Shown one piece after another: positions 34,108-45,109 of a stretch of 64,000 nucleotides of DNA (its first letter is position 1; each line of letters opens with the position of its first letter). Source of the stretch: Acanthosepion pharaonis (Eukaryota; Mollusca; Cephalopoda; Sepiida; Sepiidae); contig CAHIKZ030001202.1 of the NCBI GenBank assembly GCA_903632075.3, positions 2,230,001 to 2,294,000 on the forward strand, written 5' to 3'. The notes under the pieces are model-generated. The model made no database searches and had not been told where the DNA came from. It saw only the letters and a program-made list of their open reading frames with translations. Both the position numbers and the translations under genes were made by a program.

Positions 34108-34660
34108 TTCGATCATGCATTGGACAGGTTACGTTTTTACGGCAGTTACATTGACTTCTACTAGAATAATTATTTAGTATTTTGTTTGTGTGCTTAATAT
34201 ATTATGTTGTGATATATAATTACCGTATGTTTTTAGTACATCTATAGCTTACCTTAATATTATTTTTGTTGAAAATAGTTTTTACCTCTGGAGAATAGCT
34301 AAAGTGTGAATTAAATTTAGGAAATTTTTATCTCCATTAGTTTGGATATTACTATTGTAAGGCGGATTGAACCATTTGATGTTACGTTTGCATTGTTTTA
34401 ACTTTTATCTTTATTGTTATTTCTTTCTACATACTTCGTGGTTGCTTTTTTAGTACTTTAGTATATTTAGTTTTATTATCATCAAATATTTCTTTGTTAC
34501 TGGATTTGGTCGATAACCTAAACTGTGCAGATCTGTGTAAATTGTCAAGGGTCCTTTTATGGTGGTTGGATTTTCTGCCAACGTATCTGTATATGTATGA
34601 ATCTTTAGTGTATATTTGATACAGGTCTAATGTGACGTTTAGGAAATTGATCACTTTAGC
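34108..34660 (-). pseudogene. Penelope-like RT fragment, tandem copy 1
   Basis: Minus frame INFLNVTLDLYQIYTKDSYI, then GRKSNHHKRTLDNLHRSAQF and RLSTKSSNKEIFDDNKTKY. It fits the Penelope-like RT segment (V)NFLDVTLDL...Y-KP...SNHP--I---L--(S)---RLS--SSNKEIF. Past this the frame breaks, but CNCRKNVTCP is readable at 34150-34121, the start of the Cys block that precedes the GIY-YIG domain. Confidence 0.75.
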
Positions 34661-34689
34661 GTTAATGCTGTTGGTAATATTTCATTCGT

Positions 34690-35091
34690 GCACTGGCCAT
34701 TTACTGGGCAGGTTACGTTTTTACGGCAGTTACATTGACTTTTAATAGAATTATTATTTAGGATTTTGTTAGTGAGCTTGCTTAATATATTATCGTTACA
34801 TTGCGATATATAATTACCTTATGTTTTTAGTACAGCTATAGCTTACCTTAATATTATTTTTGCTAAAAATGCTTTTTCGTGCTGGAGAATGACTTTAATT
34901 TCATTTTGTGGTTGCATTTTTCTAGCGCTTTAGTATATTTAGTTTTATTATCGTCAAATATTTCTTTGTTACTGGATTTGGTCGATAACCTAAACTGCAC
35001 TGATTTGTGTAGGTTGTCAAGGATCCTTTTATGCTGGTTGGATTTTATGTCGACGTACCTGTGGTTGTATGAATCCTTAGTGTATAAATAA
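34690..35091 (-). pseudogene. Penelope-like RT fragment, tandem copy 2
   Basis: Head-to-tail near-copy of 34108-34660 with an internal deletion: SAQF-like SVQFRLSTKSSNKEIFDDNK (about 35010-34945), then CNCRKNVTCPVNGQC at 34734-34690. Sequence identity with copy 1 is high over GGTTACGTTTTTACGGCAGT and TACTGGATTTGGTCGATAAC. The RT core and endonuclease are missing. Confidence 0.75.
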
Positions 35092-35116
35092 AGTGATTAT
35101 ATATATATATATATCA

Positions 35117-35450
35117 TACTTATTGTAAAACCCAGGTTGTGTGTGTCTGTTCGTTTATATATTGGATCGGATTTCATACATTTTTCAACAGATTTCAACA
35201 AAATATCACAGGACTACGTAAAATTACCTTGCGGTTGTTCTGACAGCGCCAAAAATTGGAAAAACAATTGTTTTTGCACGAAATCAATTTGAAAACACAA
35301 TTAAGAGGCATCGCTGTCGCGAGAATGAAAGGGGGACAACTCATATCGAGTTATACTTATTATAAAACCCAGGTTGTTTGTGTGTGTCTGTGTTCGTTTA
35401 CATATGGGATCGGATTTCCTACATTTTTCAACCGATTTCAACAAAACTTC
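35117..35450 (+). repeat. direct repeat pair, about 95-bp unit
   Basis: Units at 35117-35212 and 35350-35447 share AAAACCCAGGTTGT, TGTTCGTTTA, GGATCGGATTTC and CATTTTTCAACNGATTTCAACAAAA. The second follows ATACTTATTAT as the first follows ATACTTATTG. Resembles 5'-end-like repeats seen in several non-autonomous elements; family unknown. Confidence 0.7.
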
Positions 35451-35775
35451 CCTTTTTTTTGGCAGGTAGTGTTTCTTATTGTCTTGCACACTTTTTTCTT
35501 TATTTTTACATTATGAATGCTTTAAAAATTTCATTTACAAGACAATTGTGTATAATAAAATGCTATTCAATCGGTAGACTTATAACGATTGAAAACAATG
35601 TTTTTGTTTGAGTTTGGGCTTGACCAATTCGTAAAAAAAAAAAAAAAAACTAATTAAGACATGCGTGTCCGTCAACCTTAAACAATAATCTTTGTCAATT
35701 TTATTTTTTAGTCTTTATGATGGTCGATACTTGAGCTATCTCTTAATGTTACATCCCCGGGCTCTACTGCTAGTG

Positions 35776-35806
<31 letters not shown>

Positions 35807-35807
35807 A

Positions 35808-36030
35808 TTTTGGTATAATGGACAGCGGCACAGCAAAATCCAGTCGGGTTCATTACATTCACTTACACGTAAATACCGTTGGGAAACGTATGAACCCATC
35901 TTTGTTTTCCTCTATCGGTTAAATAGTAGTGTAGACTGAGTTGTTTAGCCTTGATTGGCAACCAGTCTGGGAGAAGGATAAATCTTAATTCAAACCCAAG
36001 AAGAGAGACTTTGTGGCAAGCTATGTGCAT
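35808..36030 (+). mobile_element. tRNA-derived SINE, diverged
   Basis: GGTATAATGGACAGCGGCAC head, then TTCACTTACACGTAAATACC, TTAAATAGTAGTGTAGACTG and GCCTTGATTGGCAACCAGTC. The B box is damaged. Confidence 0.6.
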
Positions 36031-36394
36031 CATTTCGCTGTATTCGGTTCTTCTGAAATGATTCTGCACAAATTTTCATCACTATAATAAAATCATATAT
36101 GCAGATAGTCTGGTTGTTCAGCTGTAAGAACTGTACTGATGGACATTCATACATCAAAAATGACGGCAGACAGTAAGGAGGCCCATTATTATTATTATTA
36201 TTTTACATATATTTACGATAGTGCACAAAAATCTCCGGCAACTTTAAACTATTTTAGATTTTTTTTTATAATAGCCAGCTTTTAAATGGATGTTTTGCAT
36301 CTTTTTCCTCTTCTATGGATAAAACATTACCTCTAGTGGAGTCATTACCACACATAATTATCTTATTCTGCAGCTGGGGTCGTAAATGAGAAGG

Positions 36395-37915
36395 ACTAAT
36401 GTGAGAAGACCCTCAAAATGTAAATGCAAAAGTTTCTAGCTACCTCACATAAACCAAAATAGGTACAGGATTTTGAAATAAATAAATGTCTATAATTAAA
36501 ATTTATTCTAGTGTGCCACTGAAGTCAGCAAACGTAGGAAATCCCATTAACTGTATTTTTTTTTTTTTACCTCCACAGATTAAACATTTTGTCGAAAGAA
36601 AGAATTGACTTTTTTTTCTGGAGTATATTAAAGGAGAAGGTGTACTCAATGAAAATCACAGATGCAACACACTTGATTGAACGCATAAAGAGTGAATGTG
36701 TTAAAATTGATGGCAATGTGGAGTTATTGCATAGAGTTCACGTGATTCTTGCAAAGCGCATCAACCTTTGCATCACAAATGATGGAAATCATATTGAAGA
36801 TGTTATTTTTTTAATATTCCAATTCAATAAAATATTGTTGAAAATTTCATTTCTTGAAAAGTATGCATTTTTGGCTCTAGGGTATCCAGACTTTAGGGAC
36901 ACGCCCTATATAATGTTTCCTTCAATATGTTACTGTATATTTATAATACATTCTGGTGTCTCCCTTGAGCAGTCGTTTTAGTGGACATGCAAAGGCAAGC
37001 ATACAAATCTTTCATCATCCTCAACCGATATTTAAATCACGGATAAGAGCTGATCAGTTTTTCGAGTCAGTGATGTCTTCCTCAAGGAGACTGTTTTGCT
37101 GAAGGTGTTCTGTGACATGGAGCTCAGAAAAATCTCACCTTCCTCCAAGTCTGATGTCAAATTGTCCTGACACAACTGGATGTTTGTGGCACTATTCAAA
37201 CCATTTTTAACCAATTTTCTTGAAGTATCACTTCACATATTCTCCAAAAAAGTAGAAACTTCACCATTTTCATCATTTAACATAGGTATTTTCACTTTCC
37301 TGTTGGCCTTCTGACAAACTCGTTGATCAGAATGTATCTCCAAGATTCATCAATTATTTCAAGCTTGTCTCCTCAAATTTCATAACGTCCTTAAACTTAC
37401 TTTCAATTTTTTTTTTAAATTTATTTTAAGCTGGTTTCTTAGATGGAATTCCTCACTTTAGTCTGTATTCTCAAAGAGTATGATACTGACAATCCTATAC
37501 TACACCTTTGGAGAGTGACCACACCTTGGGTGGTCCAAAATGCTTACAGTGCCTTGAAACATCAACAAGATTTCTGGAATACCGTTTCTTAAAATGCCAA
37601 GTTCTCTATGGATCACTGGTACATATTTTTGGCTATCTTCATCCTGGTTTCTTTGAAAATTTTTGCCATAATTTTGAGCAATAAAAGAATGGAACATTTC
37701 AATGCAAGAATTTTCACTGGATGAGGTGGGGAGGAGTCGAAAAGCAAAGTCGGGTTGAAAAAAAAATGTTAGCATAAAAGAGAAAGCCAAAAACATACCA
37801 ATGTGAGATGACTCTCAAAATGGATGTGCAAAAGTTTCTGGCTACCTCACCCAAATCAAGCAAGATACAGAATTTTGAAACGAAAGGTCTATAATGAAAA
37901 TTTCAAGATGTTTTG
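36395..37915 (+). repeat. direct repeat pair about 1.4 kb apart
   Basis: Units at 36395-36515 and 37800-37915 share AATGTGAGA-GAC-CTCAAAATG, TGCAAAAGTTTCT-GCTACCTC and ACAG-ATTTTGAAA. They lie inside the Tc1/mariner-like boundaries. Confidence 0.65.
36589..36810 (+). pseudogene. mariner-like DDE transposase C-terminus
   Basis: The frame gives DFFFWSILKEKVYSMKITDA, then THLIERIKSECVKIDGNVEL and RINLCITNDGNHIEDVIF. It fits the DFF-WG-LK--VY------L--RI-----I-----L...R---C----G-HIE end of the mariner/DDE-3 transposases, just after the last catalytic acid. The upstream catalytic region is not readable. Confidence 0.6.
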
Positions 37916-38099
37916 TATGGCCTTTTTGGAGATTGAAAAAGGAAATATGTGAGACAATCAGATAACTAGGAGGGGAAATAACTACAAATAAAAATCAATG
38001 TTTCATTTACAAAAAAGCAATGGAAAAAATTCATTTACAAGCTGGCAATAGAAATTTACAATAGCTTAAAGTGACCAAAGACTTTTCAGTAGCACTGTA

Positions 38100-39000
38100 C
38101 AAGGTAAATGCATTACTAACGATTTTACAATGGAGATTTATTGAAAACCAGAAGATATTGCTAATGGTCAGGAATTAATACAATTGTTACTGACAGAAGA
38201 TAGTTATATGTATAATGTAAATTGCTAATTATTTTACTTTAAAAAGGTATTGTCAGGCAGAATAGGAAAATCAGGAATTAATGAAAACATTACTAACTAG
38301 GATTATTATACATATAAATGATTTTATTATAACATGCTGAAAATCAGAAAAAAGTAATATTAGCCATTTCCTTATAAGGAAACATCTGACATTCATTGAC
38401 CAAGCAAACAGTGCTAGTTTCATTTGAAATTTATAAAATTTTCTATTAAAAATAATTTTTCCAGGAAAATAGGCTTCTTTAGTTCACTGTTTAAGGCTAT
38501 TTCCAACAGTCATGATGGGGAGGGTCTTCCTTCTTCATCTTTTGCTTAAAGATGGGTGCAAAATCAACATCTTTGTTATTTTCTTGAGTTACATGGGCTA
38601 TCCATTTTAATTCTTGCAGTCCACAAGGTTCAAAGAAAGATGGATCTCACTGATAACTACATACTACCGAAAAAGTACACAGACTTTTTAGAACCCCAGC
38701 TACAAAAAATGGTAATTAGGCATAGAAATAAGGACCAATGTTAATCTCTCTCTGTATTAAAGAAAACAATGCAAAACATCCATTTATTGGAAATGTCCAA
38801 TAGTTTACAGGAACCGTAGATATATTTAAGTGGACTGACAGAAACAAAGAAAAATAGAAAGAAAAAAGAAATCACAACACGGACGCAACTTTCATTTATC
38901 ATTCAAATTACTTTATATAAGTTTTTCTGTCAATTATTTTTTTTTTTTTTTTTTTTTTTTAAATATATTTGGATTTTTTGTTCCAATTAATTTTTTTCTT
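38100..39000. other. no recognised feature
   Basis: AT-rich intergenic DNA; T run at 38937-38960. Nothing recognised. Confidence 0.4.
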
Positions 39001-39249
39001 CTCTCTTGCTTATTTAAAGAAGCAACTGTACACTGCACTTTGACACAAAACTGTTCAAAGAAATTAGGGGGAGAAGAAGAAAAAAAAAAAAAAAAAAAAA
39101 AAAATGAGCTTGAAGCAGGCTATCCAGCCAACAGAAATTTAGGGGTCAATATTTGTCCCTTTGAGTGGTCAAATTAGAAAAATTTCCAGATTGCATTTTT
39201 TATCGCCACAAATTTATCACTTCATCATTAGAATTTACAGATGCTTGCA

Positions 39250-39287
<38 letters not shown>

Positions 39288-42200
39288 ATTTTTTTTTCTT
39301 TTTCTGTTCACAAATCAAATTCACTTCAGTCAATTTTTCTAAGATATATAAATTTTTTTTTTTTTTGGATGGGAGGGGGGGGATAAAAAAAAAAAACACA
39401 AACAAAAACAAAATGACTTTTTTTGTTTATTTTTTTTAAAGAATTTTTTTTTTTTCTTTCATTCATCTCCCAACTAGATGCATGCATGCATGTATATATA
39501 TCTTAGCTGACAGACGTGTCTTTATTTACAGAATTCCAAGTCTATTACTTGATTTCTAGCACCAGATGGATGATCTGGAAATTCTCAAAATTTATAAAAG
39601 AATGATTTTTTTTTTTTTTCTTTTTCAATCCCTGAAACTTTATAAATGGCAAGACAGTGAGCATGTTGTCACTATAGCATTATTACTTTTGTCAATATTT
39701 CGGCCATTCTTTGTTGAAGGAGATAAAAATCCATGAAGTGGTGGAGTCTTGTCTTTTTTCCATTTGAAAAAATACGGATGGTGAAGTGATTGAGAAATAA
39801 AGGTGACTAAAAATCCAGTGGTAGACCTGAAGATGTAATTTGATGGTGACAATTTAACACATCTGAAACAGAAAGAGATGTGGAACATCTTGCCTGAGGA
39901 GAGAGTTAGCCAAAAAGCAAAAATGTAGTTGTAGGTGAAGAGTCTCTCCTCTTTGCCCCCCCCAGAACAGAGTTGCAGGTACACACACACACAAAATCTA
40001 GTTGAGGGTCTACCTACATTTTTATCTACCTACATTGCATTTCTTGCGGTTTTTTTTTTTGGTTTTTTTTTGGCTTGCTTGAAAATAGGCAAAGGATACA
40101 GTTTCTTTTTTTAAAATCAGCTTTCCTTTTTATTTTTGGATTTTAGGGAAAATATAAATCACAAAATTAAAAAAAAATAAAATGGGAGAAGAGAAAGTGG
40201 GGAAGGAGTTGATAAGTTTTTAATTTTGAGAATGAAGAGCATTGATTATTTAAAAAAAGATTTTGTTTCAAGAAAATTTTAAGTTACACACATGCAATCA
40301 TTATATTGTTTAATTTTGAAAAAAAAAAGTAAAATAATTTTTTTTCTTCTAAATTATGAAATATTTTATGATTTCTACTTTACCTGCTGTTTTATTCATG
40401 GAAGACCTTGTTTACTCTTTGATTGAAAGTTTATAAAAATTTAAGATCATTTCTGAACAGGTTTTGCTAAGAGAGAAAAAAAAAAAAAAAAAAATCTCCA
40501 AATATCTCTCAAAATAAGACCATAAAAAAACAAACAAAAACAAATGATCTTATGTCAAGAATTTAATGGAACCATTTTTTTTTTTTTTTTAAAGAGGATA
40601 AACCTGGCCCTAAAAACTGAGCCTTATTTATCCTCTAAGAATTGTTTTTTTTCCTTTGTGGAGTGTAAAATGGGGAGGTGTTGAAATTTCCAGTGTTGTC
40701 TGTCTGTGTCTTTTCCTTTCTGACTGTGTCTGCCCCAAAACCCTGAGGAAAAAAAAAAAATTCACAGCACTCTTGCCTGGTTCTGACATCGAAAAAGTTG
40801 CTGCCGTAGTTGTGTGCATCTCCTGAACATGATTGCAGACATAACCTGGATTACTTATCAAAAACCCTGGATGGGGAGCGAGGCAAACAGATATAAAATA
40901 TTCTCTGGGTGCCTAGAAATGGGTAGAACAGCAAAGAAATAGAAACCTTTGTAGATCCAGCCTGGTTACAGGAGGAAAAAAAAAAAAAAAAAAAAAAACA
41001 TCTACCCCACCCCTTAACATCAAATTGCTTTTATTTCTAATAAATTAAACTAATATATAAAAAAAAAAAAAAAAAAAAAAAAAAATTCTTTTTTTTTTCC
41101 TTACATTTATTGCTTCCATAACCCTGTGGGGTCATTTAGTACAATGGTCACCTGGGAATTGAAGTCTTTACGCAGCCAAATGGCCAACAGGGTTGGGAAA
41201 AATACAATCAACACTCTCCCTTATACACAGAGAAAAACTTATAACAGTGGGTACAAAATAATTTTATTTTTAAATTTAATTAATAAAGAAAAAAAATAGA
41301 AAAAAAAAAAAAAGTAATCACCTCGTCTTCCTTCTTTCTTTTATAATCAGTTAATTTTCTTTAATAATAATTATAATAATATCAATAATAATAATAATCA
41401 TGGTGGTGGTAGTTTTGTAGAAGTCGTTAGATGTCATCTGTTTTTGTTAAATTTTTTTTTTTTTTTTCAATTTTTTATCGTAGTCAGTTGATGAGGTTTT
41501 GTAGTTAAATATAATTTTGATTTTGTTTCTTTTGAAAAAGAAGGAGCAGGAAAATAAATGACAGCCAGAGAGACAGAAAAAGACGAGGGTATGGGAGAGG
41601 GCGACATATCAGGAGTAAATCGTAATAAAAAATACAATCTGAATATAGATTTAAAATTGCCGTTCATTTTGTCGTTGAGTAGGGGCTGGGAATCACTTTG
41701 CTGTGGCTTGCATGTCAGTCTTCATTTTAAACCATTGCTTGGTTATTGGGTAAATGATAGCAGTAACAAAGGTTGGTGGGTGGTAGTGGGGGGGGGGGAC
41801 TGACTGGTCTTCAACTGCATGTGGGTAGGGCCCATGTCTCCATCCTCCTCCTCCTCCTCACCCCCCACAATTCTTCTTCACACAACCGCTCCTCTTGACA
41901 TCATAATTGCTGCTGCTGTTATTGTCGATGTTGTAATTGTCGTCGTCGTCGCCATCCTCCTCCTTTTGGTGATCTTTGTCTTCATCAGTGTTAACCTTCT
42001 CTTTTTGTCTCTTCACATCTACCTGCACATTGTGCATCTCCAGTGAAAACAACGCTTTTAAAAGTTTAAAAAAAAAAAAAGAAAAAAAAAGAAAGAAAAA
42101 AGAAAAGAGAAAACATACACAGGCAGGGGTGTCAGGCTGAGGGGAGCAAAGGAGAGAGAGTCTAGTAAGAGAGTGAAAGACAGGGTCAAGATTTGAAGGT

Positions 42201-42445
42201 TGGCATTAGCATCTGATAGGTGCCAAATCACCCCCACCCACCCCGATCCTCATTCCCATCACTAAACCTACCCTGGGAGTGGGGAGGAGAGTATACGGTA
42301 ATGAGGTGGAAGAGAAGAAGAAGAAAGCCAAAAAAACAGCAGGTGGGAAGAAAAATTCAAGAGGAAGAGGATGCAGAGGGTGGTAAGGTATAGTAGTGTA
42401 AGTAGGTAGAGGTTTCTGGGGTTGGAGACAGCTACAGTAGAAGAT
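39000..42445 (-). other. probable 3' UTR and downstream flank of alpha-actinin
   Basis: Immediately 3' of the stop codon on the minus strand I see no further exon. Candidate polyadenylation hexamers on the minus strand include AATAAA at 41106-41111 and ATTAAA-type sites near 41274 and 41361, but I cannot choose between them. The stretch has many A or T runs of 10-30 bases (for example near 38940, 39080, 39256, 40480, 40978, 41058, 42068) and a CTC-rich/GAC-rich patch at 41840-41960. No transposon coding sequence was recognised here. Confidence 0.45.
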
Positions 42446-42604
42446 TTAGAGGTCACTCTCGCCATACAACGCCGTGGAGAAGGACATGTAGTCTAGAGCA
42501 CCGGCTACTGCATCGCCTCCAGTATAGGGAGCCATTCTCTGGATGCAGTACTCTGCCTGCTCAGGCGGCAACTCGTGGCGGAGAATCTGGGCAGTGATGT
42601 AATT
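42446..42604 (-). CDS. ACTN: alpha-actinin terminal exon (EF-hands 3-4, stop)
   Basis: 159 nt, 53 codons including TAA (42446-42448 on the plus strand). The peptide begins NYITAQILRHELPPEQ and ends in ALDYMSFSTALYGESDL, the near-invariant alpha-actinin C-terminus. Acceptor CAG lies at 42605-42607. This is the second half of the EF3-4 lobe, which binds titin Z-repeat or palladin-type helices. Odd point: the segment after NYIT reads AQILRHELPP where related proteins usually have a (M/P)DELRRELPP-like sequence, so two acidic positions are replaced here. Confidence 0.96.
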   Translation of the reverse strand, partial: NYITAQILRHELPPEQAEYCIQRMAPYTGGDAVAGALDYMSFSTALYGESDL

Positions 42605-42819
42605 CTGAAAAGACAGAAATTAACGTCCATTAATTTAAGTATCTGAAAACAGTTATAACTAAATAAAATTATTGATTAAAACTGATTGTGTCTGATGATT
42701 GGCATGAAACTGAATAACATCAAGTAGGGAACAACAACAATGTATACCTTTTTACTTTTTAATATATGTAAATAATTTTCACATAGAGTATATTTGTAAA
42801 GGAACAAAATGAATAAAAA

Positions 42820-43222
42820 GAAAAGAAGCATATTTATCCTTAGCTGATGTGTTTTGTCCTCTCAGGGACTTTTATTAAAGCAATGTAGGATCTATTTTGC
42901 TGCATGTGTTTTTATACAAGAGCAAATCTGTTTATCAATGCTTTTAAATGAGAGAACATTCATGAATGTTCATCAGGTGGCTGAAAGGTCAGTCAAAACA
43001 TGTGGAGGACACAGTGACATAATTCAAAGTATTTTATATTTTTAAATGAATATTGTTGAGATAGTGCTTAGATTTTATGGTATCAGATGGACGTAAGCAC
43101 TGTACATCTTCAAAAGCATGAGATAATGGATTTGATCATTTTCTTTTGATTTTTCAACATATTTGTTTGAACATGTTTGTCTGTTGGCTTGGCAAAGTGG
43201 TAATTCTTTCAGAAAAGGTAAG

Positions 43223-43230
<8 letters not shown>
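42820..43230 (-). mobile_element. repeat family B copy with decayed hammerhead-like core
   Basis: Minus strand near 42882-42848: AAAGTCCCTGAGAGGACA then AAACACATCAGC. This equals the family B pattern GTCC...GGAC-GAAAC-CGTC with each CpG changed to CA or TG. Downstream, TTCTTTTGATTTTTCAACAT (43141) and TTGGCTTGGCAAAG match 21145-21200. Lies in the last alpha-actinin intron. Confidence 0.5.
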
Positions 43231-43287
<57 letters not shown>

Positions 43288-43398
43288 GAAATGGACAAAG
43301 TCCGACAATTTATTTATTAAAGATATTTTAATGTTTAACGTTCTTTTTATCTTAAATACTTGTATCTATAAAAAAAAGAACGTTAAACATAAAATGTC

Positions 43399-43455
<57 letters not shown>
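43229..43455 (+). repeat. two (TA)n arrays around an inverted block
   Basis: TA at 43229-43285 and 43403-43455. Between them AATGTTTAACGTTCTTTTTA and its inverse AACGTTAAACAT form a foldback; related words occur at 20405-20460 and 22962-23045. Confidence 0.85.
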
Positions 43456-43456
<1 letters not shown>

Positions 43457-43934
43457 ATCTCTGAAATCTGTTCTTTTAAATCAAGCACTGTTACTTTTTT
43501 TATTTTTTATTTCCAGCATTCAATGTGCATATATGTATGATTAAAACAAAAAGACAACAAAATATTGACAATAACAGATGATGAAAACTTAAACTTCTGA
43601 GGAATGTTGTTTAGAGGGCTCCCTGTGGAAACTATATTCTCTGAATAAACCCAAATCCCTGTTTAATCCTTTGAGATTAAACACACACAGAGAGAGGAAG
43701 TGATGGGTAAATTGTCGCAATTTTTATTTTTGTACATACACATTGTTTTTGCTTTTGTTGACTGCACAGTATAAAAGTTGTTTGGAGGCCGTGGTTGAAG
43801 CCAAAGTCAATTTTATTCAATAAATTTACTCTTTACTATTTCAAGATAAGATTATGTAATTTTGGTAAATTTAAATATGTTATTTTCATTTTTGCATAAT
43901 TTAGCTGACAATTCATCCATTGCACCCTGTACAT

Positions 43935-44126
43935 AAGTGGACACTGAAGTCAACACCCAGAGGTGACAGTCTGTTTCATGCTAAATGCAATCATAGCCTG
44001 ACGATTGTGTTTTTGCATGAAACAGACTGTTGCCTCGAATGTCCACTTTTATATTTACATAATTTGCTTTATTCCTGATATTGAGCACTTTAACCCATAA
44101 ATATAGTATACCTTAAAAACTACTTT

Positions 44127-44172
<46 letters not shown>
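43935..44172 (+). mobile_element. hammerhead-family repeat A, inverted pair
   Basis: Minus copy 43935-43994 and plus copy 43996-44131 head to head. The plus core: CTGACGA from 43998, GAAACAGACTGTT ending 44031 (GUU, an allowed GUH triplet), then GATATTGAGCACTTTAACCC body and (TA)n 44132-44172. Confidence 0.7.
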
Positions 44173-44174
<2 letters not shown>

Positions 44175-44293
44175 TCACGTAAAATGAGAACAAATAGTGT
44201 ATAATTCCACTGTACGTATCATTTAATTTAAAAGTGGGCTCAATACAGAGTAGAGCTAAATATTATTTATTTTTGGATATTAAAACAAAAAGA

Positions 44294-44510
44294 TGTTAAA
44301 AATCACTACATTATTACAATCATGTTTCAACACCACAAATATCTCCTCGGGCGATGTCAAACCACTGGCGAGTGAAAGACTAATTTCAAAAGCAGAATAC
44401 TTAAATAAAAAAAATAAAAAAAGGCTTGTGGGCTTTGCTGTGGCTTGACATTGCCTGAGGAGACACATTTGTGATGTTGAAACATGATTGTAATCATGTA
44501 GTGATTTAAC
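44294..44510. repeat. inverted repeat with about 70-bp arms
   Basis: Left arm 44298-44366 and right arm 44440-44510 pair over TACAATCATGTTTCAACACC and its inverse, with an AT-rich loop of about 73 bp. The right arm also shows CTGAGGA then GACA...TGTT then GAAAC. Confidence 0.75.
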
Positions 44511-44582
44511 AAATTTTGCTTTAATATTCTAAAGTAAGTAATATATGTATATGAGTGTGTGTGTGTGTGTGTGTGTTTAATA

Positions 44583-44670
44583 CAAGGAGAATTTAACAAT
44601 CAACTAGAATTGGAACTCAGCTCTTCAATTTCTAGCCATTATCCACTACACTTCCTGCACATCCAAGCTT
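44583..44670 (-). mobile_element. SINE head fragment
   Basis: Minus strand: GTGTAGTGGATAATGGCTAG and GAGCTGAGTTCCAATTCTAG (A- and B-box-like) as in the SINEs at 53.9 and 61.3 kb. Confidence 0.55.
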
Positions 44671-45109
44671 AGAGCATCTGGTATTCTCAAGCATTCAGCC
44701 ATCTAGGTATTTTGGTGATCATACGAGGACCAGCATTTCAAGGTGATATGACTATAAGCCCTTCAATGTCTGGAATCAGGATGTGGGGTGCCAGCAGTTG
44801 TTCCCTCCATTGTGGAGGTAATGTCGAACAGTGTCATGTATGTGCAGAACATTCTTCAATCCATTCTTGAAAAAAAAAGGTGACATACTAATGTCTGATA
44901 CTGTTCAACATGCTCTTTTAGATTCTTCACAATTTTACCTGGACCGTATCATCACCAAATGGTATGTCTTACCTACCTCCTCTATTGGATAACAACCAAT
45001 GAATTCAATTAATACACTCAGTTCCTTGTGTATTATAATCCACAAATAATTGTATTCAAGACCACCTGTACAATTGTATTCATGCAAGAGTATTGTTGGT
45101 TGCATTGGG

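Larger units (their letters stand above)
36219..38097. mobile_element. Tc1/mariner-like element, terminal repeats
   Basis: The left end TAGTGCACAAAAATCTCCGG, then CAACTTTAAACTATT (36219-36253), is the imperfect inverse of the right end CTTAAAGTGACCAAAGACTT, then TTCAGTAGCACTG (to 38097). The right end is flanked by TA. Interior about 1.9 kb, including a plus-strand transposase C-terminus near the left end, which is the wrong place for an intact single element, so rearrangement or nesting is likely. Confidence 0.45.

Noticed and set aside
36589..36981. Host protein-coding gene
   Set aside because: The similarity is to a mariner-type transposase C-terminus, followed by unrelated AT-rich codons and no splice structure.
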